DNA of 64,000 nucleotides, taken from NCBI RefSeq assembly GCF_016806125.1, contig NZ_CP047170.1, positions 467,035 to 531,034 on the forward strand. The letters run 5' to 3'. Within the stretch, counting starts at the first letter, position 1. Each line of letters starts with the position of its first letter. This stretch comes from Ponticoccus alexandrii. Its GTDB lineage: Bacteria; Pseudomonadota; Alphaproteobacteria; Rhodobacterales; Rhodobacteraceae. The notes beneath the pieces were generated by a model. The model did no database searches and was not told where the DNA came from. It saw only the letters and a list, made by a program, of their open reading frames with translations. Both the position numbers and the translations under genes were made by a program. Positions 1-9,083 of this stretch are shown piece after piece.

Positions 1-699
1 GTACTCGACAACGGCACGCTGCGCGTCGGCGTGCTGCTGGACGCTGCGCCCTGGGGCTTCACCGATGACAGCGGTGCCGAGACCGGCCTCGATGTCGAAC
101 TGGCAAAGCTCATGGCAAAGGATCTGAACGCCGATCTGGAACTGGTGCCGCTGACTGGCCAGAGCCGGATTCCCTCGCTGCTGTCGGGCAAGGTCGACCT
201 GCTGATCGCCGCGGCCGGTGCCACGCCCGAGCGGGCGCAGATGGTGATGTTCTCGCAGCCCTATGCCGCCGTGACGCTGGGCGTCTATGGCGCCGCGGAT
301 GCGCCGACCTTCGACGCCCCCGGCGATCTCGAAGGCGCGCGGGTGGCCGTGGCCAAGGGCTCGACCCTCGACACTTGGCTCACCGACAACGCGCCGGGCA
401 TCCAGCTGTCGCGCTTCGAGGACACCCCCGCCGCCATCGCCGCCTTCCTCGCGGGCCAGGTCGATTACTTCGCCGAGAACAGCGCCATCGCGCTCAAGGT
501 GGGGCAGGACAACCCCAGCCACGACGTCGCGCTGGCCTTCCAGATCCGGCAATCCCCCGCCCATGCCGCTGTGGCACAGGGCGAGCAAAACTTCCTCAAC
601 TGGATCAACACCTTCCTGTTCTTCCACCGGATGAGCGGCGACCTGGGTGACCTTCAGGAAACCTTCTTCGGAGAGCGGCAGGAGCTGCCCAACCTCTGA
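1..699 (+). CDS. Amino-acid type ABC transporter substrate-binding protein (family 3), 3' part
   Basis: The reading frame is open from base 1, so the start codon and signal peptide lie outside the window; about 232 residues remain. The visible protein has the layout of periplasmic family 3 solute-binding proteins: a first strand (LRVGVLLDAAPWGF), a GLDVELAKLMAKDL helix, a SLLSGKVDLLIAAAGATPER segment where bound amino acids normally contact the protein, and a second lobe with KGSTLDTWL. It should deliver an amino acid or related polar compound to an inner-membrane ABC permease encoded upstream. The DoeB-like deacylase 70 bases downstream suggests an N-acylated or ectoine-type substrate, but that is inference from position only. 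Confidence 0.85.
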   Translation, partial: VLDNGTLRVGVLLDAAPWGFTDDSGAETGLDVELAKLMAKDLNADLELVPLTGQSRIPSLLSGKVDLLIAAAGATPERAQMVMFSQPYAAVTLGVYGAADAPTFDAPGDLEGARVAVAKGSTLDTWLTDNAPGIQLSRFEDTPAAIAAFLAGQVDYFAENSAIALKVGQDNPSHDVALAFQIRQSPAHAAVAQGEQNFLNWINTFLFFHRMSGDLGDLQETFFGERQELPNL

Positions 700-768
700 C
701 CCTTGTCCGACTGCCGCGGGCGTGACCCTGCCCGCGGCGCTTTCACTTTCCAAGATACAGGCCCATCC

Positions 769-1788
769 ATGCATACCGGCGTCCACGTCGCCCTCGACTT
801 CAATCGGGTCGGGTTCCAGTCCGACCATCTGGTGATGCCGGTGTCCGTTGACCGCTCGCCCTACTGGCAGGCGCGCATCCCGGTGTTCCGCGTGCGCGGC
901 GGCGACGGGCCGTCGGTGCTGCTGATGGCCGGCAACCACGGCGACGAATACGAGGGCTGCATGGCGCTCACCCGCATCCTGCCGCTGCTGAAGAGCGCGC
1001 AGGAGGCCGGGCGGCTGAAGGGGGCGGTCACGGTGCTGCCCTACGTCAACCTTCCGGCGGTGATGGCGGCGCGGCGCTGCTCGCCGCTCGACGGCGGCAA
1101 TCTCAACCGGGCCTTTCCCGGCGACCCGGCGGGCGGGCCGACGCAGCGCATCGCCCATTGCCTCGAACAGGATCTTTTCCCGAAGCACGATATCGTCTTC
1201 GACCTGCATTCGGGCGGCACCTCGATGGCGCATCTGCCCACCGGGCTGATCGAGGAATACGCGGACCCCGCGAAACAGGCCGAGGCCGAGCGGCTGCTGT
1301 CGGCCATGGCGATGCCCTATGCCTTCATCGCCCGGAACGGCGCCGAGGCACCGACCTCGATGGCGGGCGCGATCCGGGCCGGGGCCATCGCGATCAGCGG
1401 CGAATTCGGCGGCGGCGCGTCCCTGACCCCGCAGAGCGTCGCGCTTACGGCGCAGGCGATCAACGGCGTGCTGGTGGCGGCGGGTCTGCTCGATGCGCCG
1501 CTGCTGCCAAGCACGGCGACGCCTCACCGGACGGTCTTCCTGACGCTCAACGAATACGAACAGGCGATCTATGCCCCGCATCGCGGCTGGTTCGAACCCG
1601 CCGTCGAGATTGGAGACACTGTGCGCCCCGGCGACCTCGCTGGCCATTTCGCCGATTTCGAGCGCCCGCTCGATCCGCCCGTGGCCCTGCATGTGGCGCG
1701 TGCGGGGGTTGTCATGTCGCGCCGCCTGCACGTCGATTGCCTGCCCGGGGACTGCTTGCTACAGGTTGGAAAATTTGCAGACAGGTAG
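769..1788 (+). CDS. DoeB/EutE-like zinc deacylase (succinylglutamate desuccinylase/aspartoacylase family)
   Basis: 339-residue cytoplasmic metallo-deacylase. The zinc site is visible as H57 and E60 in GNHGDEYEG and H147 in DLHSGG, and the family motif NLNRAFPG follows residue 110. Proteins with this organisation (DoeB/EutE) remove the acetyl group from N-alpha-acetyl-L-2,4-diaminobutyrate in ectoine breakdown; other members act on N-acyl amino acids. The ATG at 769 is chosen because the family homology begins at once; the open frame also extends to a TTG at 703. It sits between a family 3 binding protein and a LacI regulator. No other ectoine gene (doeA, eutABC) is visible, so the substrate is not fixed. 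Confidence 0.8.
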   Translation: MHTGVHVALDFNRVGFQSDHLVMPVSVDRSPYWQARIPVFRVRGGDGPSVLLMAGNHGDEYEGCMALTRILPLLKSAQEAGRLKGAVTVLPYVNLPAVMAARRCSPLDGGNLNRAFPGDPAGGPTQRIAHCLEQDLFPKHDIVFDLHSGGTSMAHLPTGLIEEYADPAKQAEAERLLSAMAMPYAFIARNGAEAPTSMAGAIRAGAIAISGEFGGGASLTPQSVALTAQAINGVLVAAGLLDAPLLPSTATPHRTVFLTLNEYEQAIYAPHRGWFEPAVEIGDTVRPGDLAGHFADFERPLDPPVALHVARAGVVMSRRLHVDCLPGDCLLQVGKFADR

Positions 1789-1791
1789 GCC

Positions 1792-2841
1792 ATGATCCCA
1801 CCCCGCCCCGATGCTGTGCTGCGCATCCCGCGCACGGCGCAAAGCCCTGCCCCCTCGGGCAAGGTCGGGCTGAAGGATGTGGCAAAGCTGGCTGGCGTCG
1901 CGCCGATCACCGTAAGCCGGGCGCTGAGCGACCCCGCCAAGGTCAGCGCGGACAAGCGCGGGCGCATCGAGGCGGCCATGAAGGCGACCGGATACCAGCG
2001 TGACGCCATGGCCTCGGCGTTGCGCTCGGGGCGGTCGAGGATCGTCGTTGCCTACCAGTCGAACATGCTCAGCTCGGAGTTCAGCCGGGCGCTGCGCGCC
2101 TGTGCCGGGGTTCTCGAGACGGCGGGCTACCAGTTCCTGATCGGCCAGACTGGCTATTCCTACGAACGCGAGGCGGCGGCGATCCAGTCGCTGAGCCAGC
2201 TGCGTCCGGCGGCGGTGCTGTTCACCGGCGTCATCGAGATGGAGGACAATCGCGACCGGCTGCGGGCGCTCGGCGTGCCGATCCTTGAAACATGGGCCTG
2301 GCCGCCAGATCCCATCGACATGCTGGTCGGTTTCTCGAATACCGACGCGGGCCGAATGGCCGCAGAGCATCTGGCCCGGCAGGGCCATCGTCGCGTCGCG
2401 GTGATCGGCCGTGCAACCGGGCGCGGCGCGCTGCGTCACGCGGGTTTTGCCAGCGCCTGCGCCGAGCTTGGCCTGACCGTGGCCGAGACGCTGCATGCCG
2501 AGCCGCTGGAGGGCACCGGCGCGGGCAGCGCGGCGCTTGCCAGGCTGCTGGACCGGGCTCCCGATATCGACGCGGTGTTCTTTTCCAACAGCGTGCTGGC
2601 GATCGGCGGCCTTTACGAGGCCCTGCGCCGGGGGCTGGACCTGCCGCGCGAGCTGGCCATCGTCGGCTTCGGCCACCACGAGGATGCGGGCAACGTCGGC
2701 CCCGGCCTCACCACCGTCGGGATCGACACCACCCGGCTTGGCCGGACCGCGGGCGAGCTGCTGCTGGCGCGGCTCGGCGGCGAACAGGGGCTGGTCCGGC
2801 ACGCGATGGTGCCGACGCTTTGCCCGCGCGGCTCTGGCTGA
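1792..2841 (+). CDS. LacI family transcriptional regulator
   Basis: 349 residues. A 23-residue lead is followed by a LacI helix-turn-helix (LKDVAKLAGVAPITVSRALS) and the hinge region, then a periplasmic-binding-protein-like effector domain with ATP-independent sugar-repressor motifs such as IVGFGHHEDA near the end. It starts 3 bases after the deacylase stop and is probably cotranscribed with it. By position it would control the transporter/deacylase genes; the GntR (gluconate) branch of LacI proteins has a similar N-terminus. The effector is unknown. Confidence 0.9.
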   Translation: MIPPRPDAVLRIPRTAQSPAPSGKVGLKDVAKLAGVAPITVSRALSDPAKVSADKRGRIEAAMKATGYQRDAMASALRSGRSRIVVAYQSNMLSSEFSRALRACAGVLETAGYQFLIGQTGYSYEREAAAIQSLSQLRPAAVLFTGVIEMEDNRDRLRALGVPILETWAWPPDPIDMLVGFSNTDAGRMAAEHLARQGHRRVAVIGRATGRGALRHAGFASACAELGLTVAETLHAEPLEGTGAGSAALARLLDRAPDIDAVFFSNSVLAIGGLYEALRRGLDLPRELAIVGFGHHEDAGNVGPGLTTVGIDTTRLGRTAGELLLARLGGEQGLVRHAMVPTLCPRGSG

Positions 2842-2880
2842 CGGTCGGCCTCTGGACGCCGGGCCGCGCGTCCGGGACCG
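2842..2880. terminator. Hairpin between convergent genes
   Basis: Bases 2854-2859 (GGACGC) pair with 2868-2873 (GCGTCC), and 2842-2846 (CGGTC) with 2876-2880 (GACCG). It lies between the LacI gene (+) and the alpha/beta hydrolase gene (-), where a shared terminator is expected. No U tract is present, so intrinsic termination is uncertain. Confidence 0.3.
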
Positions 2881-2928
2881 TTGCGGTATGTCCCTGAGCC
2901 TGCGTAGCTGTTCAGAAGCGGGACCGGG

Positions 2929-4572
2929 TCATCTGTGGTCGCAACCGATCTGGAAACCGCTGTCGCAATGCGCGATCAGGCGTTTCGTGTCCTCGGCGCT
3001 CCAGTTCGCAGGAGCGGTTAGGGCAACCCATGGCTCGACGTAGTCGCGCCCGAAATAGGAATGGCCGTATCCGGCCGGTGCGGTCGTCGCCAGGGCCATG
3101 TCCACCGCCAGCTGAAATTGCGTGACAATCGGCATGAATCGCATTTCGGGCGACACATCCGGCGCCGGGGGTTCGGTCATCCAGACCGGAGGCCGGAACA
3201 CCGAGGCCGGTTCGTAGAAGACAATCGGGTCGCTGGCGTATTGCAGATAGACAATGCGCATGGCCCCCCAGCCGTCCGGGCCGAGGGCGTTCTGGTAATT
3301 GGACGCGAAACGCACCAGCCGCCCCTCGCCGAGAACGGGGGCGACGTAGGGGCTGCCCGCGTTGCGGGAGGCAACCACCGCCCGCCATTTGGCCGAGGGG
3401 AAGGGCGCCCCGACCCAGAGCGCGCCGTCGATCGGATCGTCGAGCAGCGCAAAGAGGTCGGTGCCGTACATCGAGGACCAGGCGCCCAGGCTGAGGCCGT
3501 GAACATAAAGACGCGGCCGGTTGTCTTTGGGCAGCGAGCGCCAGTAGCGGTGCACCGCGCTGATGAGCGCCTCGGCCTGGTCGAGACCGGCATCGGTTTC
3601 AAGCATCAGCGCAAGCGGGGATTGCAGGTAGGAATATTGTGCTGCCACCGTCGCAACATCGCCACCATGCATGTATTCGACCGGGTCGAGCGCGCCGGGG
3701 TCGAGCCAGCCGGTGCCGGTGGGCAGGGCGACGATCAGAACCTCGCGCTGAAACCCGCCCTGTCTGCGCAGCTCTTCCAGCGCGATCCGGGCGCGGGTCT
3801 CGGGGCTTTTGTCTTCGGCAAGCCCGACATAGACGCGGATCGGCTGAAGGGCGGCGCGCCCGGTAAAGGCGGCGATATCGGCGGCCTTCGGTCCGGATGT
3901 CACGTAGTCGCGGCCTGGCTGGCCAAGCGCGCTCCAGTCGACAAGAGAGTCCGCGCCGCCCGTCTCGACGCCCTCCGGGATCGGCGGGGAGGTCTCGAAC
4001 AGCGCCTGCGCGGTTGTGTAGGATGTGTCCAGCGTACCGATGACCCGGTCCAGCATGCCGTCGCGCGTGACGACAAGCAGCAGTAGCCCGGTGACGACAA
4101 GCCCGGCGACATTCGCGGCCCGCGGCGGCATGTAGCGGTAGAGGCGGGTGCGCACCCGGTCGAACAGCCACTGGACCGCCAGGCCAAGCACAAACAACAA
4201 CACAAAGATGAGGATCGCCAGGGCCAGCATCTGTGCCGTATGCGAGGTTTCCAGCGGTGGCATCTCCATCCGTTCGCGGACGCCGTTCTGCCAGTCGCGC
4301 GCCTGCGAAATGCACAGAACAAGCAGGATCAGGAAGGGCAGGACGATGGCGACCCGCAGCCGGGTCAGCGCGCGTCCGGTCGCCTCGGGCAGTTCCAGCA
4401 GCCGCCAGATCGACAGCGCCACCCGTCCGATCAGGTATCCCAGCGCCATGAGCAGCCCGCCAAGCGCCCCCTGCACGACCCAGCCGCGGGGGATCAGCGT
4501 CGGCGTCAGCGACGCGGCGAAGAACAGCAGCCCAAGCGTCAGGGCCAGGATGTAGAACCGGGGCATCTTCAT
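2929..4572 (-). CDS. Membrane-anchored alpha/beta hydrolase (Abhydrolase_9-like)
   Basis: 547 residues. The N-terminal third holds about five hydrophobic segments (starting with FYILALTLGLLFFAASLTP), and the C-terminal two thirds is a hydrolase domain with the nucleophile elbow-like GLSLGAWSSMYG. This two-part layout, with SLTPTLIPRGW near the start, matches the Abhydrolase_9 family of bacterial membrane hydrolases of unknown substrate. It overlaps the upstream membrane gene by 4 bases, which indicates translational coupling. Function in the cell is unknown; a role in lipid or envelope chemistry is only a guess. Confidence 0.75.
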   Translation of the reverse strand: MKMPRFYILALTLGLLFFAASLTPTLIPRGWVVQGALGGLLMALGYLIGRVALSIWRLLELPEATGRALTRLRVAIVLPFLILLVLCISQARDWQNGVRERMEMPPLETSHTAQMLALAILIFVLLFVLGLAVQWLFDRVRTRLYRYMPPRAANVAGLVVTGLLLLVVTRDGMLDRVIGTLDTSYTTAQALFETSPPIPEGVETGGADSLVDWSALGQPGRDYVTSGPKAADIAAFTGRAALQPIRVYVGLAEDKSPETRARIALEELRRQGGFQREVLIVALPTGTGWLDPGALDPVEYMHGGDVATVAAQYSYLQSPLALMLETDAGLDQAEALISAVHRYWRSLPKDNRPRLYVHGLSLGAWSSMYGTDLFALLDDPIDGALWVGAPFPSAKWRAVVASRNAGSPYVAPVLGEGRLVRFASNYQNALGPDGWGAMRIVYLQYASDPIVFYEPASVFRPPVWMTEPPAPDVSPEMRFMPIVTQFQLAVDMALATTAPAGYGHSYFGRDYVEPWVALTAPANWSAEDTKRLIAHCDSGFQIGCDHR

Positions 4573-5537
4573 ACCAAGTTCTCCTTGAGCAATGGCCGCC
4601 AGCCGGTCAGCGCATCCAGCAGCGCGACGGCACAGGCCGCCGAAAAGGCGCCGGTCACGGTCAGGACGATCCGCGTGAAGGCGGCATGGCCGGCATTCTG
4701 GATGATGAGCGCACCGGCAACCAGCGCCAGTATCACCCAGAAGGCATATTGATAGACCATGCCGGGGTGAGGGCCGAACAGCATCTTCTGGCCCAGCCAG
4801 AGACCGCCCAGGAAGATCAGCCCGAGGATGATCGGCAGGTGCGGAGACAGGGTGAACCCCATCAGGGCCGCAAGTGCCAGCGCGGCGCCGAAGAGGGTCG
4901 CGCGCAGGCGCTGGAAGGCTTCGGAGAACACCGCCCGGCTTGTCGGGAACACCAGAACCATTGCCGCGATCACCGCCATCATCATGTCGGTGGGCTGCAT
5001 CACGGCGTAGAGCCAGACACTGAGCGCAAGCAGGACGGTCGTTCGGATCGCCGCGCCCGTGACGGCATTGCCATGGCCCGGCAGGGGATCGTCAACGTGC
5101 TTGTCGGCGGTGCGCGGGGGCACCAGCAGGTAGACCAGCGGTCCGACGACAAGCGCGACAAATGCGGCCTGCATGAAGCCGTCGCGTATGGTCTCTGCCG
5201 TTGTGCTGCCCTGCATCCCCATAACCGACATCAGCACCGTGACGATGACGATCAGCATGCCGGTCTGTGCGCCGGACCGCAGGACCATCAGGAACCCGGC
5301 GAAATAGAGCCCCCACATGGCTATGACATAGTCCAGCGGCACCGGTCGCAGCGCATCCGCCAGCCAGGTCATGATCCAGGGCCGTGTGATCATCGCGGCG
5401 ACCCGGCTCAAAAGTCTGGCCGCAACGATCGGCGGAAGGGCCGGATCGAGCAGCGGAAGCGCGGCATAGGACGGCGGCCCGGTCAGGCCAGGCCGGATGC
5501 CGTAATGCGGGTCGTCATCGGCGCTGGGGCGGGACAT
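4569..5537 (-). CDS. DUF2955/FUSC-like multi-pass membrane protein
   Basis: 322 residues with roughly nine to ten hydrophobic segments in two halves separated by a polar loop (PPRTADKHVDDPLPGHG). The length and organisation resemble DUF2955 proteins, FUSC-type inner-membrane components usually paired with an HlyD/EmrA-type periplasmic adaptor for export of aromatic or toxic compounds. Just upstream on the same strand lies only a C-terminal stump of such an adaptor, so the export pair is probably inactive. The downstream hydrolase gene overlaps it by 4 bases. Confidence 0.65.
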   Translation of the reverse strand: MSRPSADDDPHYGIRPGLTGPPSYAALPLLDPALPPIVAARLLSRVAAMITRPWIMTWLADALRPVPLDYVIAMWGLYFAGFLMVLRSGAQTGMLIVIVTVLMSVMGMQGSTTAETIRDGFMQAAFVALVVGPLVYLLVPPRTADKHVDDPLPGHGNAVTGAAIRTTVLLALSVWLYAVMQPTDMMMAVIAAMVLVFPTSRAVFSEAFQRLRATLFGAALALAALMGFTLSPHLPIILGLIFLGGLWLGQKMLFGPHPGMVYQYAFWVILALVAGALIIQNAGHAAFTRIVLTVTGAFSAACAVALLDALTGWRPLLKENLV

Positions 5538-5542
5538 TCATG

Positions 5543-5842
5543 TCAGTGCAGGTAGCGGGCCCAGGACCGCAGGCGCTGAAGCCCGTTTGCCAGCAGGGCG
5601 ATGGCGCCGTTCTCGCTGCCATGGGCAAAGATCACCGCATGCACCTTGCCGCCAACCCGGGTGCTGCGCGGCCAGGCTTCCATCCCGCCGACCAGCTCTA
5701 TCCGGACCGGGATGCGCCGCGCGGGTTCGAACCAGCGGTTGCTGGGCTGGTTCACCACAAGCCCGTCCTGCACGGTCCGCCCCGGGCGGATACCCCGGGG
5801 GATGCTCTGCACCCGGCCTTCGAAGATCTGTAAGCGTTGCAT
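5543..5842 (-). pseudogene. HlyD/EmrA-type adaptor, C-terminal stump
   Basis: 99 residues that resemble only the end of a membrane-fusion protein: the final beta-barrel and tail (RRIPVRIELVGG, RVGGKVHAVI). A normal adaptor has about 300-350 residues with a membrane anchor, coiled coil and lipoyl domain, all missing. An in-frame TAA lies 12 bases upstream of the first ATG (5855-5857), so nothing longer can be read. It is placed directly before the DUF2955-like gene, the usual partner. I read it as truncated by the rearrangement that also destroyed the adjoining hut genes. Confidence 0.7.
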
Positions 5843-5919
5843 CTGACCCCTTGTTTACCCTGTGAACCCGACAGTAACTCTTCAGTTATCCTGCCTCTGA
5901 ATTTTGATCGGAGGCGATA

Positions 5920-6099
5920 GTGACGGAATATGAGGTATAGGGGTTCACGGTACGGACCGCTCCTTTCGGTAAACGGATCTGGCCGAGCGAACTGAAGCGC
6001 GAGGCTACCAGACGCCTTCGAGAGGATGGCTTATCACCCGGGGATGCAGCTGCCGAGCTGCAGGCACATGAATGCCCTGTAAGAAAGTGGAGGGTCACC
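5920..6099 (+). pseudogene. Transposase N-terminal fragment (OrfA-like helix-turn-helix)
   Basis: A ribosome-binding-site-like GGAGG and GTG start (5920) precede a frame interrupted by TAG at 5938-5940. After the stop the frame reads [20 protein letters not shown] and continues through [15 protein letters not shown], the style of small IS-encoded OrfA DNA-binding proteins (IS3/IS66 type). It stops being recognisable where the hutU fragment begins on the other strand. The insertion sequence family cannot be fixed from this piece. Confidence 0.5.
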
Positions 6100-6707
6100 G
6101 CCTTGGGATCGTTTTCTTGCTTCTCGCGCCATTTGGCGACGCCCCAGCCTTTCGGCAGGTATCCCCGGTAGGGGGCATGCGCCAGGTCTGGTCGGTCACT
6201 ATATCTGGGCGGCCGTTCGGAAGGACCTCGCACGCCTGTGTCCAGCGGTCGATCATTGCCAGCGCCTCGTCGGGATCGTGGGCTTTCTTTTCGCAATAGC
6301 GGGTGCGGATGCGGCAATCGGCGTGGGTTTTGTCGCATTCTAGGGTAAGATAGCAGGCCCCCGCCATGACGGTGGCAAGGGGCTGAGCGCCGCCCATGCC
6401 GCCCAGATCGCCGGTGAGGATCCACTTTCCGGTGAGATTGCCGCCGCCCGCCGGTGCAATCTTGGTAGGTTGCGCCCTCAAGCCGCATCGCGAACTCGCC
6501 GCTCGGATCGCCGCCGTGAACGATATGGGTGTGGCAATCGATCAGATCCGGGGTCATCAGCTGTTCCTCGCAATCGAGGACCGTGTGGCCGTCGTGCGTC
6601 AGCCCCGTACCGATGGCCGCGATGCGGCCCTCTGCGATCGCGATCTGGATGAGGTGATCGGTGTCAGAAGCGAGGCGGTCATTCTTCAAGAGGATCGGTT
6701 CGGACAT
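6100..6707 (-). pseudogene. Decayed hutI'-hutU' fusion (imidazolonepropionase / urocanate hydratase)
   Basis: From 6707 the frame encodes about 82 residues of an imidazolonepropionase N-terminus, including the metal-binding [12 protein letters not shown] frameshift near 6461 follows, then from 6439 urocanate hydratase core sequence ([30 protein letters not shown]). About 20 residues are missing before RPDIVTDQT, a second frameshift lies near 6184, and the remaining urocanase segment ([20 protein letters not shown]) ends where the transposase fragment starts. The middle and end of hutI and both ends of hutU are gone. No functional protein is possible. Confidence 0.85.
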
Positions 6708-6849
6708 GGTTTCCTGCTTGCATCATCGTGTTGCGCGTTTAGGCCTTCGCGTCCTTTTTTGATAAGTAAACAATTATAAGGAATTGCCTGGAAAGGCGCT
6801 TCTTTTCTCTCTTCGGCAGGGAAGCGCCGCAACAAAGGAACAGCGGAAC

Positions 6850-7413
6850 ATGATCTTTGCGGACAGGGCCCTCTTGCTATCGGGCTGGCAGAGTAACGTT
6901 CGGATTGAGATCGGGGCGGAAGTGATCGGATCGATCAGCCCCGTCTGCCGAGGTCAATCTCGGCGATGGCCTGTTTTCGGTATCTGAGTTCCTCGCGGCA
7001 GGCGGGCGGATTGCCATCGGGATGGATTCCAACGTCCGGATCGGTGTGGGTGAAGAACTGTGCATTCTCGAATAGCGCCAACGTCTGACCGCCCGCGCGC
7101 GTAACCTGCTGGCCCCCGAGGGTGGATCGACAAGGCGCCACCTGTTCGATGCGGCATTGACGGGCGGGGGCAGGCGCTTGATGCCTCCGCGCCGCAGATC
7201 GTCATGGGCGCGCCGTCTGATCTGGTGGCGCTGGCTGATCCCTTGGGCTTGGGGCAGGGGGATGCGCTGCTTGATCGCTGGATCTTTGGCAAGCATGAGG
7301 CGCCGCGCGATGACTGGGCCGCGGGCGCGCATGTCGTGCAAGCCGGGCGCCATATCCACCGTGACACGGTGCAGGCGCGCTTCGCCGAGGTGCTGCGGCG
7401 CGTACTCAGCTGA
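6850..7413 (+). pseudogene. Decayed hutF (formimidoylglutamate deiminase)
   Basis: The first 27 or so codons (MIFADRALLLSGWQSNVRIE) match the start of HutF. A large internal deletion then joins directly to the C-terminal third (EVNLGDGLFSVSEFLAAGGR). The tail is broken again: a TAG at 7073-7075 replaces the tyrosine expected after CILE, and a one-base loss in the G run near 7164 shifts the frame before QALDASAPQIVMGAPSDLVA. The end (DALLDRWIFG...RFAEVLRRVLS) is the normal HutF C-terminus. HutF converts N-formimidoyl-glutamate to N-formylglutamate in histidine breakdown. Confidence 0.85.
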
Positions 7414-7449
7414 GCCACAACGCACAAAGTCAAAGCGTCGAGATCCGGG

Positions 7450-7700
7450 TCAAAGAATCCGGGCCGTGGCCTCCAGAAACTGTCCGTTTTCCCAGTCCAG
7501 ACCGACCGAGACCCGCAGGGAGTGCTCGTATCCCTCCTGCTTACACGGTTTGACGATGACACCGAGATCGATGAGACGCTCGGCAACGCCGATATAGGGT
7601 TGCCCGCAGTCGACAAACAGGAAGTCGCCCCTCGACGGCAGGACGTGCACGCCAAGCGCGGTCAGCCGCCCGGCCATCCGTGCCCGCTTGCGCAGAGTAT
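7450..7700 (-). pseudogene. HisC-like aminotransferase, C-terminal fragment
   Basis: About 80 residues resemble the small domain of histidinol-phosphate aminotransferases: LGVHVLPSRGDFLFVDCGQP, then ERLIDLGVIVKPCKQEGYE and SLRVSVGLDWENGQFLEA. The pyridoxal-phosphate domain is missing; the frame upstream of about 7700 no longer resembles the family. It lies convergent with the hutF remnant. It could be the leftover of a hut-linked aminotransferase or an unrelated fragment left by the same deletion. Confidence 0.55.
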
Positions 7701-7754
7701 CCGCAACGCCCGGCGGAAAGGCCGGGCGGTGGCTGCGACCACCTTCCGCTGGCG

Positions 7755-9083
7755 TCAGAACCGCCGGGTGATGCCCAGCAACGCGCGGTGGTTTTCGTAG
7801 CTGTACAGGTCGTTGGTGGAGTCCTGCCGCTCTGCGCCCAGCTCGAGCACCGGCGCAAAGCCTGCGACCGCCCAGTCGCGGTGCGTCAGCTTCAGGGTGA
7901 GGCTCTGGCGCCGATCCTCGCGCACAATGCCCAGCAGGCGGTCGGGCCCCTCGCGCTCATGCCGGCCAAGCGCCAGCGTCAGCTCGGCGAGCAGCCCTCC
8001 TTCGAAGGCGTAGCGCGCGCCCAGCGTCACCGCTCCGCCTTGCCCCGCTTCGGTTGCAAGCGCGCTTTCGGTTCGCTCCAGTTGCAAACCGAAGCTGAGT
8101 TGCAGCCGGGGCGTGACCGTATGGCTGAGCGATGCGGCGGCAATGGACCGGGTCGCGGACTCGGAGCCGGGTGCTTCATAGTCGGTGCGCTCGCGGATCA
8201 GAGTCAGGTTGAGAGCGCTGCGCGCCCGGGCGTCGATGGACCGGCCCCAGGTCAGGTAGACGCCGCGCGTGTTGGCGTAGGGCTCGCCGTCGATCCAGCG
8301 CTTGCCAAGGGTAAGCCCGGCGCCCAGCCTGCGGTTGCGGTCGCCGAAGTGCAGCAGCCCCAGCTCTGCCCGCGTTTGAACGTCGTCGGGCGCCCCCTCT
8401 TCGTAGAGCCGCGCATCGACGGCTGCCCCCAGTCGCAGCCTGAGATCCGGTCCCAGCCTGGGCAGGGCGGCAAGTCCGAGGCCAAGCTCGATGCCCCGTG
8501 CCGGCTGCGCGCGTGAGCTATCCTTCAGCTTGAAGGGCAGGTCGCCGATCACGATGGTGTCAGAGGCGGTTCGTTTCGCCGGGTTGCTCTCGGGCACGAT
8601 CGCGAAGCGGAAGTTGCCTTCCCAGACCCGGGCCCGATCAATCCGGTCAATGCGCCGCGTCACCTCGGTGGCAAGCGGCGGCGGCAGCGCGGCACCGCGC
8701 GCGAGGGCATAGTGGTAACGCGCGCGCTCGGGCTGGCCCGCAGCCTCCAGCGCGTTGGCAAGTTCCAGACGGTAGGTGACGGCATCGGGCGCAAGAGAGA
8801 CCAGCCGGTCGAGAAAGGGCTGCGCTGCGCGGGGACGGCCCTGCCGGACATGCGCCATGGACAGCGCCCAGAGACGGCGCAACTCGGCTTCGCGCACCGC
8901 TTGGGTCCCCATGCCTTGCAAGGCGGAAATAGCGGTGTCGTAGTCCCCTGCATTGACCTGCGCCTCGGCGCGGGCCAGCGCCTCCTCCGGCTGCTGCGCC
9001 GGTGCCTGCGACACCAGCGCCAGGGCAAGGAAAAGGCCCGCGAGCAGGCGCCGCGCGCCCTGTGCCGCGAGCCTTGTCATCAT
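7755..9083 (-). CDS. Surface lipoprotein assembly modifier (SLAM, DUF560 outer-membrane barrel)
   Basis: 442 residues: a signal peptide ending near APAQQ, a periplasmic TPR-like helical region (about 30-145, e.g. ARAEAQVNAGDYDTAISAL and LELANALEAAGQPERARYHY), then an amphipathic beta-strand region to a terminal phenylalanine (LLGITRRF), the usual recognition signal for barrel assembly. This TPR-plus-barrel layout is that of SLAM proteins, which move lipoproteins from the periplasm to the cell surface (type XI secretion). It overlaps by 4 bases the upstream lipoprotein gene, its obvious substrate. Length is slightly below that of neisserial SLAMs. The assignment rests on layout and context. 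Confidence 0.8.
   Translation of the reverse strand: MMTRLAAQGARRLLAGLFLALALVSQAPAQQPEEALARAEAQVNAGDYDTAISALQGMGTQAVREAELRRLWALSMAHVRQGRPRAAQPFLDRLVSLAPDAVTYRLELANALEAAGQPERARYHYALARGAALPPPLATEVTRRIDRIDRARVWEGNFRFAIVPESNPAKRTASDTIVIGDLPFKLKDSSRAQPARGIELGLGLAALPRLGPDLRLRLGAAVDARLYEEGAPDDVQTRAELGLLHFGDRNRRLGAGLTLGKRWIDGEPYANTRGVYLTWGRSIDARARSALNLTLIRERTDYEAPGSESATRSIAAASLSHTVTPRLQLSFGLQLERTESALATEAGQGGAVTLGARYAFEGGLLAELTLALGRHEREGPDRLLGIVREDRRQSLTLKLTHRDWAVAGFAPVLELGAERQDSTNDLYSYENHRALLGITRRF

Noticed and set aside
1759..2802. 347-codon minus-strand frame opposite the LacI gene
   Set aside because: The plus strand carries a clear helix-turn-helix and effector domain; the minus frame resembles nothing.
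7157..7597. Plus-strand frame of 146 codons over the hutF tail
   Set aside because: It is the out-of-frame continuation of the broken hutF; the real HutF end is in another frame and stops at 7413.
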